Assembly (NCBI GenBank): GCA_028284385.1 | Contig: JANQRT010000069.1 | Location: 62,001 to 126,000, forward strand | Origin: Opitutaceae bacterium | GTDB taxonomy: Bacteria; Verrucomicrobiota; Verrucomicrobiia; Opitutales; Opitutaceae | DNA: 64,000 nt | Direction of reading: 5' to 3' | Shown here: piece after piece, positions 43,657 to 53,501 of the stretch | Numbering within the stretch: the first letter of the stretch is position 1 | Layout: each line of letters begins with the position of its first letter | Made by a program: the position numbers and the translations under genes | The notes under the pieces: model-generated | What the model was told of the DNA's origin: nothing | The model's database searches: none | Seen by the model: the letters and a program-made list of their open reading frames with translations, nothing else

Positions 43657-46452
43657 GTGAACAGTGGGAACATGCAGGGCGTAGCAATCGTAGGTATGTC
43701 GGGTCGTTTTCCAGGCTCGAAAAATACAACCGAGCTTTGGAACAATCTAGTAGATGGCAAGGAATCTATAGCGCGCTTTAGCGATGAGGAAATCTTGCGA
43801 CATGGAGCAGATCCAGAGCAACTGTCAGATCCAAGCTATGTAAGATCGCGCAGCGTATTAGATGATTCTGACTTATTCGATGCCGATTTCTTCGGGTTCA
43901 ACAAGCGTGACGCTGAATTAACCGATCCTCAACATCGTATCTTTCTGGAATGCTGCTGGGAAACATTAGAAGATGCAGGGTGCGATCCGTCCGAGTTCGA
44001 AGGAAGTATCGGGGTGTTTGCAGGCTCCAGCCTCAACACCTACGTATTGAATAATGTACTTGGCAATGGAGGAAAGATCCAGCAATTCACGCAAGGATTC
44101 CAGGTAGATGGCTATAATATTCTTATTGGAAACGATAAAGATTATTTAGCCACTCGCATTGCCTATAAATTGAACTTGAATGGCCCTGCCCTGACAATTC
44201 AAACCGCTTGCTCGACATCGTTGGTTGCAATATGCCAGGCAGCAACGGCGGTAAGCTCTTATCAGTGCGATATGGCTCTAGCAGGGGGAGTGTCGATCAC
44301 ATTTCCGCAAGAACGCGGCTACATCTATCAAGAGGGAGCCATTGCTTCAGCAGACGGGCATTGCCGAGCCTTTGACGCAGACGCAAAAGGAACTGTATTC
44401 GGATCTGGATGTGGCACAGTGATGCTTAAGCGCCTTGAGGAGGCTATCACAGACAAGGATTTTATCTACGCTACCATCATTGGGTCGGCCACAAACAATG
44501 ATGGCTCCGACAAGGTCAGCTACACGGCTCCAAGTGTGAATGGTCAATCTGAAGCTATCGCCCTCGCCCATGCTATGGCGGATATCTCGGCAGATTCAAT
44601 CAGCTATATAGAAGCTCATGGGACTGGAACACCACTTGGGGATCCAATTGAAGTAGCAGGTCTGACCCAGGCCTTCGAAGCCACAACCCAAAAGAAAGGC
44701 TTCTGCGGTCTTGGTACAGTTAAGTCTAATTTCGGTCACCTCGAAGCTGCGGCCGGCGTCACTGGGCTTATTAAAACCGCACTCTCATTAAAGCAACGCA
44801 AGATTCCTGCCTCTCTTCATTTCAAGGCGCCAAACCCAAAAATAAATTTCGAGAATACTCCCTTCTACGTCGTAGCCGAGCTCAAAGAATGGGAGGAGTG
44901 TCCTCTTCCACGTAGAGCAGGTGTAAGTTCGTTTGGGGTTGGTGGCACAAATGCCCATGTTGTTCTGGAGGAGGCGCCGCCTCGAGAGACATCCGACTCT
45001 TCTCGTAAATGTCAGCTATTTACTCTATCTGCAAGGACCGAGAAGTCGCTCGAGCTATACTCAAAAAAACTCGCGGAGAAACTGGCGAATATGCACGAAT
45101 CAAACGAGTTTGCCGATGCGGCTTTTACACTCAAGACGACAAGGCGCAAGTTTGATTGCCGGCGTATTTTCGTGGCATCCGATAGCCGAGAAGCCATAAG
45201 CCTCCTCGATACATTGGATCCCAAGCAGGTATTCACTCAAATGCGTCAAGACTCGAATCCGGAGATTGTTTTCATGTTTCCCGGACAAGGAGCTCAATAC
45301 GCTGGTATGGGCAAGGAGCTCTACGAATCCGAGCCTCTGTACAAAGAAATCGTCGACGAATGCTGCACGCTGATCGAACCCGAGTTGGAACTGAATCTTC
45401 GCGATCTGCTTTTTCCTGAGCCGGGCTCCGAATCCGAGGCTAGCGAGAACCTCACTCAAACAGTCTATACCCAACCTGCCCTATTTATAGTTATGTATGC
45501 CCAGGCGAGGCTTTGGATGTCTTGGGGCATAAAGCCATCCGCAATGGTTGGCCATAGCGCTGGCGAGTATGTCGCAGCAACTCTTGCAGATGTCATGAAG
45601 CTCGACGATGCGCTGAGAATAATCGCTAACAGAGCTCGAGAGATGCAAGCCCTGCCAGCAGGAGGGATGCTATCGGTTAGAGCTCCAGAAGAAACGCTCA
45701 ACCCACTTCTTGGAGACCATCTATCGATTGCCGGAGTTAATTCTAGGAAACTCACAGTCGTTTCTGGACCACACGACAAACTAGATGAATTATGCAAGGA
45801 CTTAGAACAGAAGAACATTCCCTGTAAACAGCTTCACACTTCTCACGCGTTCCATTCGCCGATGATGGATCCGATAATCGAGCCATTTAGGAAAAAAGTA
45901 AGCCAGTACAGACTTTCAGCGGCAAAGATTCCAATCGTTTCGTCATTTACCGGAGATTGGATAAATCCAGAAGATTGGACTGATCCTGACTATTGGGCTA
46001 AACAGCTCAGAGGCACTGTAAGATTCGCCGACGCGATCTCTACGCTGGCAAAGAATACTACAAGCATTCTGCTGGAAGTCGGCCCTGGCCAAACACTTTC
46101 TACCCTAGCCTCTGCACACCCAGATCGCTCAAAGGAGCAACTATGCTTGCCCAGCATGCCTCCCATCAATAATTCGGACGAGCAGCTATCCATGATTAGA
46201 GCCCTAGGCCGGCTGTGGCTGGCTGGAGCAAATCCAAATTGGAAAGCATTCTACAAAGACGAGGTTCGAAATCGCATCCCGATGCCAACTTATGCTTTCG
46301 ATAGACAACGCTACTGGATCGATCCAAGCAACGTCGAGGCAAGGGAGGCAGTGAGCAACATGGACACGGCAAACCGCCCTAAAATGAGAGCAGAAGATCT
46401 CATCAGAGAGCAACTTGAAATCATGAAATCCCAGCTTGATGCTCTAAAGTGA
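43657..46452 (+). CDS. Type I PKS module, KS-AT
   Basis: Extends the loaded starter by two carbons. Of 931 residues, the KS (about 8-440) has C185 in TACSTS, H321 in EAHGTGTPLGD and H361 in SNFGHLE. The AT (about 535-830) has S634 in GHSAGEY, and its specificity motif is HAFH (730-733), the malonyl-CoA type. The post-AT YAFDRQRYW linker follows, then a C-terminal helix IREQLEIMKSQLDALK. There is no KR, DH, ER or ACP in this protein, so the beta-keto group should stay for the aminotransferase; the ACP is on the next protein. The start is GTG at 43657 or ATG at 43672. Confidence 0.93.
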   Translation: MNSGNMQGVAIVGMSGRFPGSKNTTELWNNLVDGKESIARFSDEEILRHGADPEQLSDPSYVRSRSVLDDSDLFDADFFGFNKRDAELTDPQHRIFLECCWETLEDAGCDPSEFEGSIGVFAGSSLNTYVLNNVLGNGGKIQQFTQGFQVDGYNILIGNDKDYLATRIAYKLNLNGPALTIQTACSTSLVAICQAATAVSSYQCDMALAGGVSITFPQERGYIYQEGAIASADGHCRAFDADAKGTVFGSGCGTVMLKRLEEAITDKDFIYATIIGSATNNDGSDKVSYTAPSVNGQSEAIALAHAMADISADSISYIEAHGTGTPLGDPIEVAGLTQAFEATTQKKGFCGLGTVKSNFGHLEAAAGVTGLIKTALSLKQRKIPASLHFKAPNPKINFENTPFYVVAELKEWEECPLPRRAGVSSFGVGGTNAHVVLEEAPPRETSDSSRKCQLFTLSARTEKSLELYSKKLAEKLANMHESNEFADAAFTLKTTRRKFDCRRIFVASDSREAISLLDTLDPKQVFTQMRQDSNPEIVFMFPGQGAQYAGMGKELYESEPLYKEIVDECCTLIEPELELNLRDLLFPEPGSESEASENLTQTVYTQPALFIVMYAQARLWMSWGIKPSAMVGHSAGEYVAATLADVMKLDDALRIIANRAREMQALPAGGMLSVRAPEETLNPLLGDHLSIAGVNSRKLTVVSGPHDKLDELCKDLEQKNIPCKQLHTSHAFHSPMMDPIIEPFRKKVSQYRLSAAKIPIVSSFTGDWINPEDWTDPDYWAKQLRGTVRFADAISTLAKNTTSILLEVGPGQTLSTLASAHPDRSKEQLCLPSMPPINNSDEQLSMIRALGRLWLAGANPNWKAFYKDEVRNRIPMPTYAFDRQRYWIDPSNVEAREAVSNMDTANRPKMRAEDLIREQLEIMKSQLDALK

Positions 46453-46510
46453 TGCACAAGCGGATGATTCGTCCGATATAGATATCAAGAGGCTCATAGC
46501 GAGCAATCGA

Positions 46511-46546
46511 GAACTCTATAAAATAAAACGACTTGAACTCTATAAA
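46511..46546 (+). repeat. 12-bp direct repeat at the start of the NRPS gene
   Basis: GAACTCTATAAA occurs at 46511-46522 and again at 46535-46546 with a 24-bp period; the second copy overlaps the TTG start codon region of the next gene. It may reflect a small duplication or a regulatory repeat. Confidence 0.6.
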
Positions 46547-49500
46547 CAGTGTTCTAATTCAAAGGCTTAAGCAGCTGTTTGGCGAGCTTGCCGGCGAAGA
46601 TTTGGAATCATCGAATCCCGATGTCAGCTTCATTGAACTTGGCTTCGATTCGTTGTTGCTCACTCAAGTATCGGCAAGCGTCAAACGAGCGTTCAAGGTG
46701 AAGATAAACTTTCGCCAATTGCTTGAGGAATGCGATAGCTTCCAGTCACTAGCGAACTTTATCGAACCGCAATTGGATGATGACATAAGAGCTCAATTCG
46801 AGCCAGTTGCCGAGGCAAAACCCGCAGATCGAATTGCTGAAAAGGAGCCCGAGGCACCAGTTTCTTCTCAATTAAGCCTTCCAAGCGCCAATGCGAGCGA
46901 TTTACAGCTCATAGTCAACGAGCAGCTTCGTATCATGGAAAAGCAGATCGAGCTGCTTCAGCGAAAAGGAAAAAGTTCTCAGACAACCACACCTACGGGG
47001 AGTTTAAAGGAAACGCCCACAGCAAAAATTTCCGATGAGCCAAAGCCGATTTCCAATGCCCAGCACGGTCCCTATCGGCAATTGGATAAAAAAAGCGAAG
47101 CTACCGGCCTCACTTCTCAGCAACAAGCCCACTTGGATTGGTTTATACCGCGATATGCATCGAAAAGCCTTAAATCGAAGGACTACACTCAACGGTATCG
47201 CAAGAATTTTGCGGATCCCAGAGCTGTTGCTGGGTTCAAGCAATATTGGAAAGAAATCGTTTATCCCATCGTTGTAGAGAGATCCAAAGGATCCAAGCTT
47301 TGGGATATAGATGGCAATGAGTGGGTAGATGTGACCATGGGCTTCGGAGTAGCCTTGCTCGGACATTCTCCGGACTTTATAAACGAAGCCGTATCGCGCC
47401 AACTTGAAAAAGGCGTGGAGATTGGTCCCCAATCTCCAATCGCTGGCGAAGTGGCTGAGCTTATTTGCGAATTCACTCATATGGATCGCGTGACGTTCTG
47501 CAATACAGGATCCGAAGCTGTGATGGCGGCCTTGCGTATTTGTCGAACGGTTACCGGGAGAACAAAAGTGGCGCTTTTCGCTGGAGCGTATCACGGCACT
47601 TTTGACGAAGTTCTCGTTAAGGGAGCGACCCTCAAGGGAAAGCCTAAAACGCTGCCTCTCGCACCAGGCGTTACGCACAGCCACATCAGTGAAGTCACGG
47701 TTTTGGAATACGGGACTCCCGAATCGCTGGACTGGATACGGGAGAATGCCGATGACCTGGCCGCTGTGCTTGTGGAGACCGTACAAAGTCGCCATCCAGA
47801 TCTTCAGCCGAAAGAATTTCTTAAGGAAATACGCATCATAACGAAAGATGCGGAAACGCCATTGATCTTCGACGAGGTCATCACAGGATTTCGTTGCCAC
47901 CCAGGCGGAGCCCAAGCATACTTTGGCATCGAAGCAGATTTAGCCACCTACGGAAAAGTGGTTGGCGGAGGCATGCCGTTCGGATTTATTGCCGGCAAAG
48001 CGGAACTCATGGACGCCTTTGACGGCGGGTATTGGAAATTTGGAGACGATTCATTCCCAACAGCGGGAGTGACATTCTTTGCAGGCACCTTCGTTCGTCA
48101 TCCACTAGCCATGGCCGCGGCAAAAGCCATCCTTATCTACCTGAAGGAAAAAGGAGAGGGCCTGCAGAATTCGATCGCGGAGAAGACGAAAAAGACCATC
48201 GACGAATTGAACGATTACTTTTCAAAGCATAGCATACCGATCAAACTAGAGAGGTTCACAAGCGTTTGGTATCCTAAATTCGGTGACGATATTGCCCAGC
48301 ATTCGCTTTTCTATTTTCATCTCAGAGAAAAAGGACTCCATATCTGGGAAGGAAGGCCCTGCTTTCTATCCAGCGTGCATAGCGATGAGGATACCGAGTT
48401 CATAGCCGAAGCGTTCAAGGCTAGCGTCGCGGAAATGCAGCTCGGAGGCTTCATCCCAGGGACTAGCGACCAAAAGTATTGGGACGCCGCTAAGGACAAG
48501 ATGGGAGAGGCTGCTCAACTGCCCGCCATTGGTGATGTCTGTGTTGCAGCCCAGAAGCATGGAAATCGTTTTCCGCTTGCCGAAGGACAGCAAGAGATGT
48601 GGCTAGGAGCCCAAATCTCACCCGAATCCGCTGGTCCGCACCATACATGCAATGCCATGGTTTTGGAGGGCCATATGGATGTGAATACGCTTTTCAAAGC
48701 GATCCGCAAAGTTATCGATCGTCACGAAGGGCTACGTTCCGTTTTTAGCCCAGATGGATCGGAAATTATCGTGAGGCCAAGTCTGGAACTGGAAATACCC
48801 ATAATCGATCTATCTAGTCTGAAAACAGATGAGCGAGCTAGCAGGATATCGGAAATCATGGACAGGGAATCCCGTCAGATTTTCGATCTGAGCAATGGAC
48901 CTTTGATTTCTTTCAAACTCGTTAAAGAATCTGACGAGCTTCATCGGCTTATCTTTGCTGCGCAGATGATCGTTTGCGACGGTTGGTCGCACTATGTCGT
49001 GTTTGAGGAAATGAGTTCGATTTACTCAGCATGCTTGAAAGGAGAAGAGGCAAGACTTCAACCTGCGATCCCGATGCGCGAGTACGCCCTCTGGCAAAAG
49101 GGACAGGAGGGTTCAGACGAAGCGGCTAAGTGTCATGGGTACTGGATGAATGTCTTCAAAAACGTTCCTCAGAACCTAGATCTTCCAACCAAAGGTCCAC
49201 GTCCTAGAATGCGAAGCGTGGAAGCGGATAGGCGTAGCATCGTATTCGATGCGTCTTTCTATGATAAGATCAAAGGTTACGCTTCAAGTCAGAAAAGCTC
49301 CTCTTTTGCTGTTCTCTTGACGGCCTACCAAGTCCTACTCCAACGTCTAAGTGGGCAGGACGATATTGTTGTAGGCGTACCATTTTCCGCCCAAGGATCC
49401 CTTGGAATGGATAGCCTAGTTGGCCAATGCGCCAACACTTTACCTTTCCGCGCCAATATCGAGAGCGACATGACTTTCGATAGCCTGCTGAGGCGCACCT

Positions 49501-52500
49501 GGGAAAGTCTCCTCGACGGTCAGGAACATAGCAATTATACTTTTGGCAAGTTAATAGAACACCTTGATATCGAGATCGACGCAAGCCGTATTCCTCTTGT
49601 TTCAGTTCTATTCAATATAGACCCGGCAATGGCGAAAGTCGGATTCGATGGCCTAAAGCACAAGTTCGAATCGGGACCAAGAATCTACTACCAATACGAT
49701 TTAGGCTTCAATCTTGTCGAAGACGGTCAACAGTTAAGGGTTGAATGCGACTTCAACACGAAGCTTTTCGAAGGAGGTGTAATCGATTCATGGATACATT
49801 GCTACAAGCGCATCCTCGAAGCAGTCGTATCTGATCAGGGAGGATTGGTAAGCACAATTCCAATAGGATCCTCACCGAGTCGGGCAGACTATTCTCCGAA
49901 AATTGAGGTTGAGGCCAAGAGCAAATCACTCGTTGATCTCTTCGCAGAACAGGTAGCGAAAACGCCGGGCACCCTAGCCTCTGGTTTTGAAAACCAGTCT
50001 ATTTCATACGAAGCTCTTGACACCAGATCAAATCAGATCGCGAGAACGCTTATCAAGGCAGGCATCAAGAAAGGCTCTCTGGTAGGAATATGCCTTGAGA
50101 GATCTATAGACATGGTCGCAGCTATCCTTGGAATTCTAAAGACTGGGGCAGCTTACATGCCTATCGACGCTCGCTTCCCAATCGAAAGAAAGCATTATCT
50201 AATAGAAAATTCTCTCGCAAGCATAGTCCTGACAGGGACTAATCAAAAAGGCGCTTTAACTGGAATCGAGCCTGGGCTATTTTGTCTGGAAGATGAAGAG
50301 GCTGCAATATCCGAGGAAGACAATTCTCGTCCTGAAATCTCCATTAGCTCCGAAGACTTGGCCTATGTCATCTATACTTCTGGCTCGACCGGACAGCCTA
50401 AAGGAGTCGAAATTCCACATAGGGCAGTAGCGAATTTTCTGCTCTCAATGAGAGACAGACTGGCCATTAAACCCTCGGATAGAATCCTCGCCCTGACATC
50501 GCTTTCATTCGATATCTCTATTCTAGAGCTATACCTACCTTTGATCTCTGGCGCAAGCAGCTATATCGTGTCACGCGATACCACTTTGGATCCAGCCTTG
50601 ATAGATGAGATTATTATAGAGAAAAATATCAGTCTGGTCCAAACAACTCCCTCGTCATGGAGAATGTACTTGGATGCAGGTTGGAAAGGCAAGAAAAGCC
50701 TTAAGTTGCTCTCAGGCGGGGAAGCTATGTCCGAAAGCTTGGCCGAGGAACTGCAGCAGACCTGCAGTGAACTTTGGAACGTCTACGGCCCAACGGAAAC
50801 CACTGTATGGTCAACGGCTGGTCTTGTTCATGACTCCAGAAATATTTCAATCGGCCAACCCATCGCGAACACGCAACTCTATGTTCTCGACAAGAATGGC
50901 CAACCCCTACCCTGTGGTGTTCCTGGCGAACTGCACATTGGCGGCCTTGGCATTGCTCATGGATATCGAAACCAAGAGAAATTGACGAAAGAAAAGTTCT
51001 TGGCAAGCCATTTGAGCGAGAGTGGAAAGCTATATAAAACGGGAGACAATGTAGTCATTAAGTCCAGTGACGAAATAGAATATATTGGTCGAATAGACCA
51101 TCAGATAAAAGTGCGTGGTTGCCTCGTCGAGCCAGTGGAAATCGAGTCAGTCTTAAGAGGACATGAACTGGTACGCGAAGCAGCCGTAATTCAGCAGAAA
51201 AATAGCTTCTTCCAAGAAGAGCTAATTGCCTATTTAAAGCTAAAGCGTGATATTGGATCGCAAACTGATAAAAAGCAATTGTACAAGGAGCTAAGACAGC
51301 TCTTAAAGACTAGCCTACCTGACTATATGATTGTCGATCATTTCGGGGTTATAGACACAATACCTCAAACTTCGGAGGGAAAGCTTGACCGTAGCCAATT
51401 GCCCGAACCGGACCGTAACATCCTGCACAGCAGATCAGATATTGCGGAGCCAAAAACTGAAACCCAGCAACAATTGGCAGAAATCTGGAAAGACATACTT
51501 AAAGTCAACCTAGTGGCGATCGACGAAAGCTTTTTCGATTTAGGAGGCCAATCGTTGATGGCAGTTAAGTTATTCAACAAAATAGAAGAAGTATTTCATA
51601 AAAAACTGCCCCTATCAACACTGTTCGAATTCTCTACAATTAGCCAACTCGGCGAAATTTTGGACCAAGATCATTGCAAGACCAATTGGCCTTCCTTAGT
51701 AAAGATCAAGGAAAGCGCTGATAGCACACCACTCTTCCTTGTGCATGGTGCTGGTGGAAATATATTACTTTATCAAGCCCTAGCTGAGAGATTGCCTAAT
51801 AATATTGGAGTTTACGGTTTGCAATCTCAAGGCCTGGATGGCTCAAGCAAGCCATTAAACAGCATCGAAGAAATGGCTGAGCGCTATTTACGCGAAATAC
51901 GCGAAGTCCAGCCTAAAGGACCATACTATCTAGGAGGCTACTGTCTCGGCGGAACTATCGCTTACGAAATGGCACAACGCTTAAGACTCGCTGGCGAAGA
52001 AGTTCCTGTAGTACTCATGCTAGACACATACAATTTCAGCAAGGCGCTTAAAGTCAGAGCAATAAGCTTTATCATTCAAAAACTGAAATTTCACTTGTCA
52101 AATCTAGCCAGCGTAAATCCAAAAAACTTGATTAGTTATTTGCGCGAGAAAGTGAGGCTTGGAAAAGACGGTGAATTCGCGAATCTTCTATCTTCTAGAC
52201 CTGGAGCAACAGCCGAAGGTGTCGCAAGAGCAAGCGATGGAGCTGAAGCAACTGTTCAAGCTATTAATGATGATGCTGCTGAAGCATATATACCTGAACC
52301 ATACAACGGTCCTGTAATTCTCGTCAAACCGAAAGTGAACTATAAATTTTATCCAGATCCCAAGATGGGATGGGGCGATCTGGTCAAGGATTTGGAGATC
52401 TTAGAATTACCACTTAATCCACACGCTATGCTCGTTGAACCGTTTGTAGAGATTCTTGCAAGTCACCTATCTCGACTAGTCGCCCCAGAAAGGGAGAGAG

Positions 52501-52553
52501 AAGAAATCACGATTACAGAAATACCCGAGCTAGCTGATATCCAAAAAATATAG
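46533..52553 (+). CDS. Hybrid ACP-aminotransferase-C-A-PCP-TE synthetase (glycine-type A domain)
   Basis: A 2006-residue assembly-line protein. The ACP (about 1-80) has S40 in ELGFDSLLL. A helix VNEQLRIMEKQIELLQ is near 128-143. A class-III PLP aminotransferase spans about 195-640, with D447 in IFDEVITGFR and K475 in TYGKVVGGG; it should convert the beta-keto to a beta-amino group as in MycA or McyE. The C domain (about 670-1100) has QMIVCDG at 811-817 in place of HHxxxDG. The A domain (about 1130-1620) has code D I L Q L G V V W K, close to glycine. The PCP has S1674. The TE has C1804 in GYCLG in place of Ser. The start is TTG at 46533, because an in-frame stop lies at 46524-46526 and no ATG precedes the ACP core. 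Confidence 0.9.
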   Translation: MNSINSVLIQRLKQLFGELAGEDLESSNPDVSFIELGFDSLLLTQVSASVKRAFKVKINFRQLLEECDSFQSLANFIEPQLDDDIRAQFEPVAEAKPADRIAEKEPEAPVSSQLSLPSANASDLQLIVNEQLRIMEKQIELLQRKGKSSQTTTPTGSLKETPTAKISDEPKPISNAQHGPYRQLDKKSEATGLTSQQQAHLDWFIPRYASKSLKSKDYTQRYRKNFADPRAVAGFKQYWKEIVYPIVVERSKGSKLWDIDGNEWVDVTMGFGVALLGHSPDFINEAVSRQLEKGVEIGPQSPIAGEVAELICEFTHMDRVTFCNTGSEAVMAALRICRTVTGRTKVALFAGAYHGTFDEVLVKGATLKGKPKTLPLAPGVTHSHISEVTVLEYGTPESLDWIRENADDLAAVLVETVQSRHPDLQPKEFLKEIRIITKDAETPLIFDEVITGFRCHPGGAQAYFGIEADLATYGKVVGGGMPFGFIAGKAELMDAFDGGYWKFGDDSFPTAGVTFFAGTFVRHPLAMAAAKAILIYLKEKGEGLQNSIAEKTKKTIDELNDYFSKHSIPIKLERFTSVWYPKFGDDIAQHSLFYFHLREKGLHIWEGRPCFLSSVHSDEDTEFIAEAFKASVAEMQLGGFIPGTSDQKYWDAAKDKMGEAAQLPAIGDVCVAAQKHGNRFPLAEGQQEMWLGAQISPESAGPHHTCNAMVLEGHMDVNTLFKAIRKVIDRHEGLRSVFSPDGSEIIVRPSLELEIPIIDLSSLKTDERASRISEIMDRESRQIFDLSNGPLISFKLVKESDELHRLIFAAQMIVCDGWSHYVVFEEMSSIYSACLKGEEARLQPAIPMREYALWQKGQEGSDEAAKCHGYWMNVFKNVPQNLDLPTKGPRPRMRSVEADRRSIVFDASFYDKIKGYASSQKSSSFAVLLTAYQVLLQRLSGQDDIVVGVPFSAQGSLGMDSLVGQCANTLPFRANIESDMTFDSLLRRTWESLLDGQEHSNYTFGKLIEHLDIEIDASRIPLVSVLFNIDPAMAKVGFDGLKHKFESGPRIYYQYDLGFNLVEDGQQLRVECDFNTKLFEGGVIDSWIHCYKRILEAVVSDQGGLVSTIPIGSSPSRADYSPKIEVEAKSKSLVDLFAEQVAKTPGTLASGFENQSISYEALDTRSNQIARTLIKAGIKKGSLVGICLERSIDMVAAILGILKTGAAYMPIDARFPIERKHYLIENSLASIVLTGTNQKGALTGIEPGLFCLEDEEAAISEEDNSRPEISISSEDLAYVIYTSGSTGQPKGVEIPHRAVANFLLSMRDRLAIKPSDRILALTSLSFDISILELYLPLISGASSYIVSRDTTLDPALIDEIIIEKNISLVQTTPSSWRMYLDAGWKGKKSLKLLSGGEAMSESLAEELQQTCSELWNVYGPTETTVWSTAGLVHDSRNISIGQPIANTQLYVLDKNGQPLPCGVPGELHIGGLGIAHGYRNQEKLTKEKFLASHLSESGKLYKTGDNVVIKSSDEIEYIGRIDHQIKVRGCLVEPVEIESVLRGHELVREAAVIQQKNSFFQEELIAYLKLKRDIGSQTDKKQLYKELRQLLKTSLPDYMIVDHFGVIDTIPQTSEGKLDRSQLPEPDRNILHSRSDIAEPKTETQQQLAEIWKDILKVNLVAIDESFFDLGGQSLMAVKLFNKIEEVFHKKLPLSTLFEFSTISQLGEILDQDHCKTNWPSLVKIKESADSTPLFLVHGAGGNILLYQALAERLPNNIGVYGLQSQGLDGSSKPLNSIEEMAERYLREIREVQPKGPYYLGGYCLGGTIAYEMAQRLRLAGEEVPVVLMLDTYNFSKALKVRAISFIIQKLKFHLSNLASVNPKNLISYLREKVRLGKDGEFANLLSSRPGATAEGVARASDGAEATVQAINDDAAEAYIPEPYNGPVILVKPKVNYKFYPDPKMGWGDLVKDLEILELPLNPHAMLVEPFVEILASHLSRLVAPEREREEITITEIPELADIQKI

Positions 52554-52556
52554 GAT

Positions 52557-53501
52557 ATGCCAAATTGGTTACTGAAATCTGCAGTCCAGCGTACAATAAG
52601 CTGGCTTCCTTACAGTCACTATTGGAATGGCCTTCTACAGAAATATGTAACTAAAGGTTATCTTCCCAATCAGGGATTACTTGAAGGAAAGCTTAAGAAT
52701 TGCAACCAACATCTAGATTATTATAGAAAGTTTTCCGCAAATCCACGCAATGATTTTACCGCATTCGAATTGGGAACAGGATCTAGACCAATAGTACCGA
52801 TTGGTCTCTATTTATGTGGAGCTAAAAGCATCTGGACTTATGACTTACACCCAGTACTCGAAGAGAACACAACCAAACATGTCGTTAAGCTCTTTAGAGA
52901 AAATATTAAAAACGGATCTATATCGAAATGGCTCGCTAATTTAGACCCTGATCGCATCGAAAAATTTATGGAAATAAGCAAGGACTTGAGCTGGAAAGTG
53001 CCAAACCAATTCTTGTTCCGCCTAGATATTCATGCCAAACAAGGAGATGCCAGCAAAACTGATATATCAAGCAGCTCAATCGACCTTGTCTTTTCCACTG
53101 TGGTACTGGAACACATTGCAGCATCAACTATCCATACTTTATATAAAGAATTTAGCAGAATAACTAGTGAAGACTCCATTATGAGTCACCATATTGGATT
53201 GGCCGATCAGTATGCTAGCTTCGATAAATCAATAAGTGAATTCAATTTCCTTCAATATAGTTCCAAGGAATGGAAGTGGCGAAACAATCCGATGATACCT
53301 TTGACGCGTTTGCGTATAAATGAACACAGGAAAATTACAGAAGAGAGCGGATTTAAAATACTGCATGAAGATAGTATCAAAGGCAAGGAATCCGATCTCA
53401 AATCAATAAAGCTAGCAAGAGAGTTTATAGATCTGCCACTAGAGGATCTCCTAGTTTTATACGCTTGGATTGTCTCAAAACCGTTACATCGAGATTCTTG
53501 A
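52557..53501 (+). CDS. SAM-dependent methyltransferase (class I)
   Basis: A 314-residue methyltransferase. SAM motif I is FELGTGSRPIVPIGLYLCGA at about 70-89, the acidic residue lies in WTYDLHPVL, and the post-motif block is IDLVFSTVVLEHI near 177. It starts 3 bp after the synthetase stop, so it is cotranscribed and may methylate the amine or carboxylate of the peptide-polyketide product. The substrate is inferred. Confidence 0.75.
   Translation: MPNWLLKSAVQRTISWLPYSHYWNGLLQKYVTKGYLPNQGLLEGKLKNCNQHLDYYRKFSANPRNDFTAFELGTGSRPIVPIGLYLCGAKSIWTYDLHPVLEENTTKHVVKLFRENIKNGSISKWLANLDPDRIEKFMEISKDLSWKVPNQFLFRLDIHAKQGDASKTDISSSSIDLVFSTVVLEHIAASTIHTLYKEFSRITSEDSIMSHHIGLADQYASFDKSISEFNFLQYSSKEWKWRNNPMIPLTRLRINEHRKITEESGFKILHEDSIKGKESDLKSIKLAREFIDLPLEDLLVLYAWIVSKPLHRDS

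Noticed and set aside
47004..47915. A 303-codon open frame on the minus strand opposite the aminotransferase domain
   Set aside because: It runs antisense through a domain with intact PLP motifs; its translation shows no family pattern and has the look of a complement shadow.
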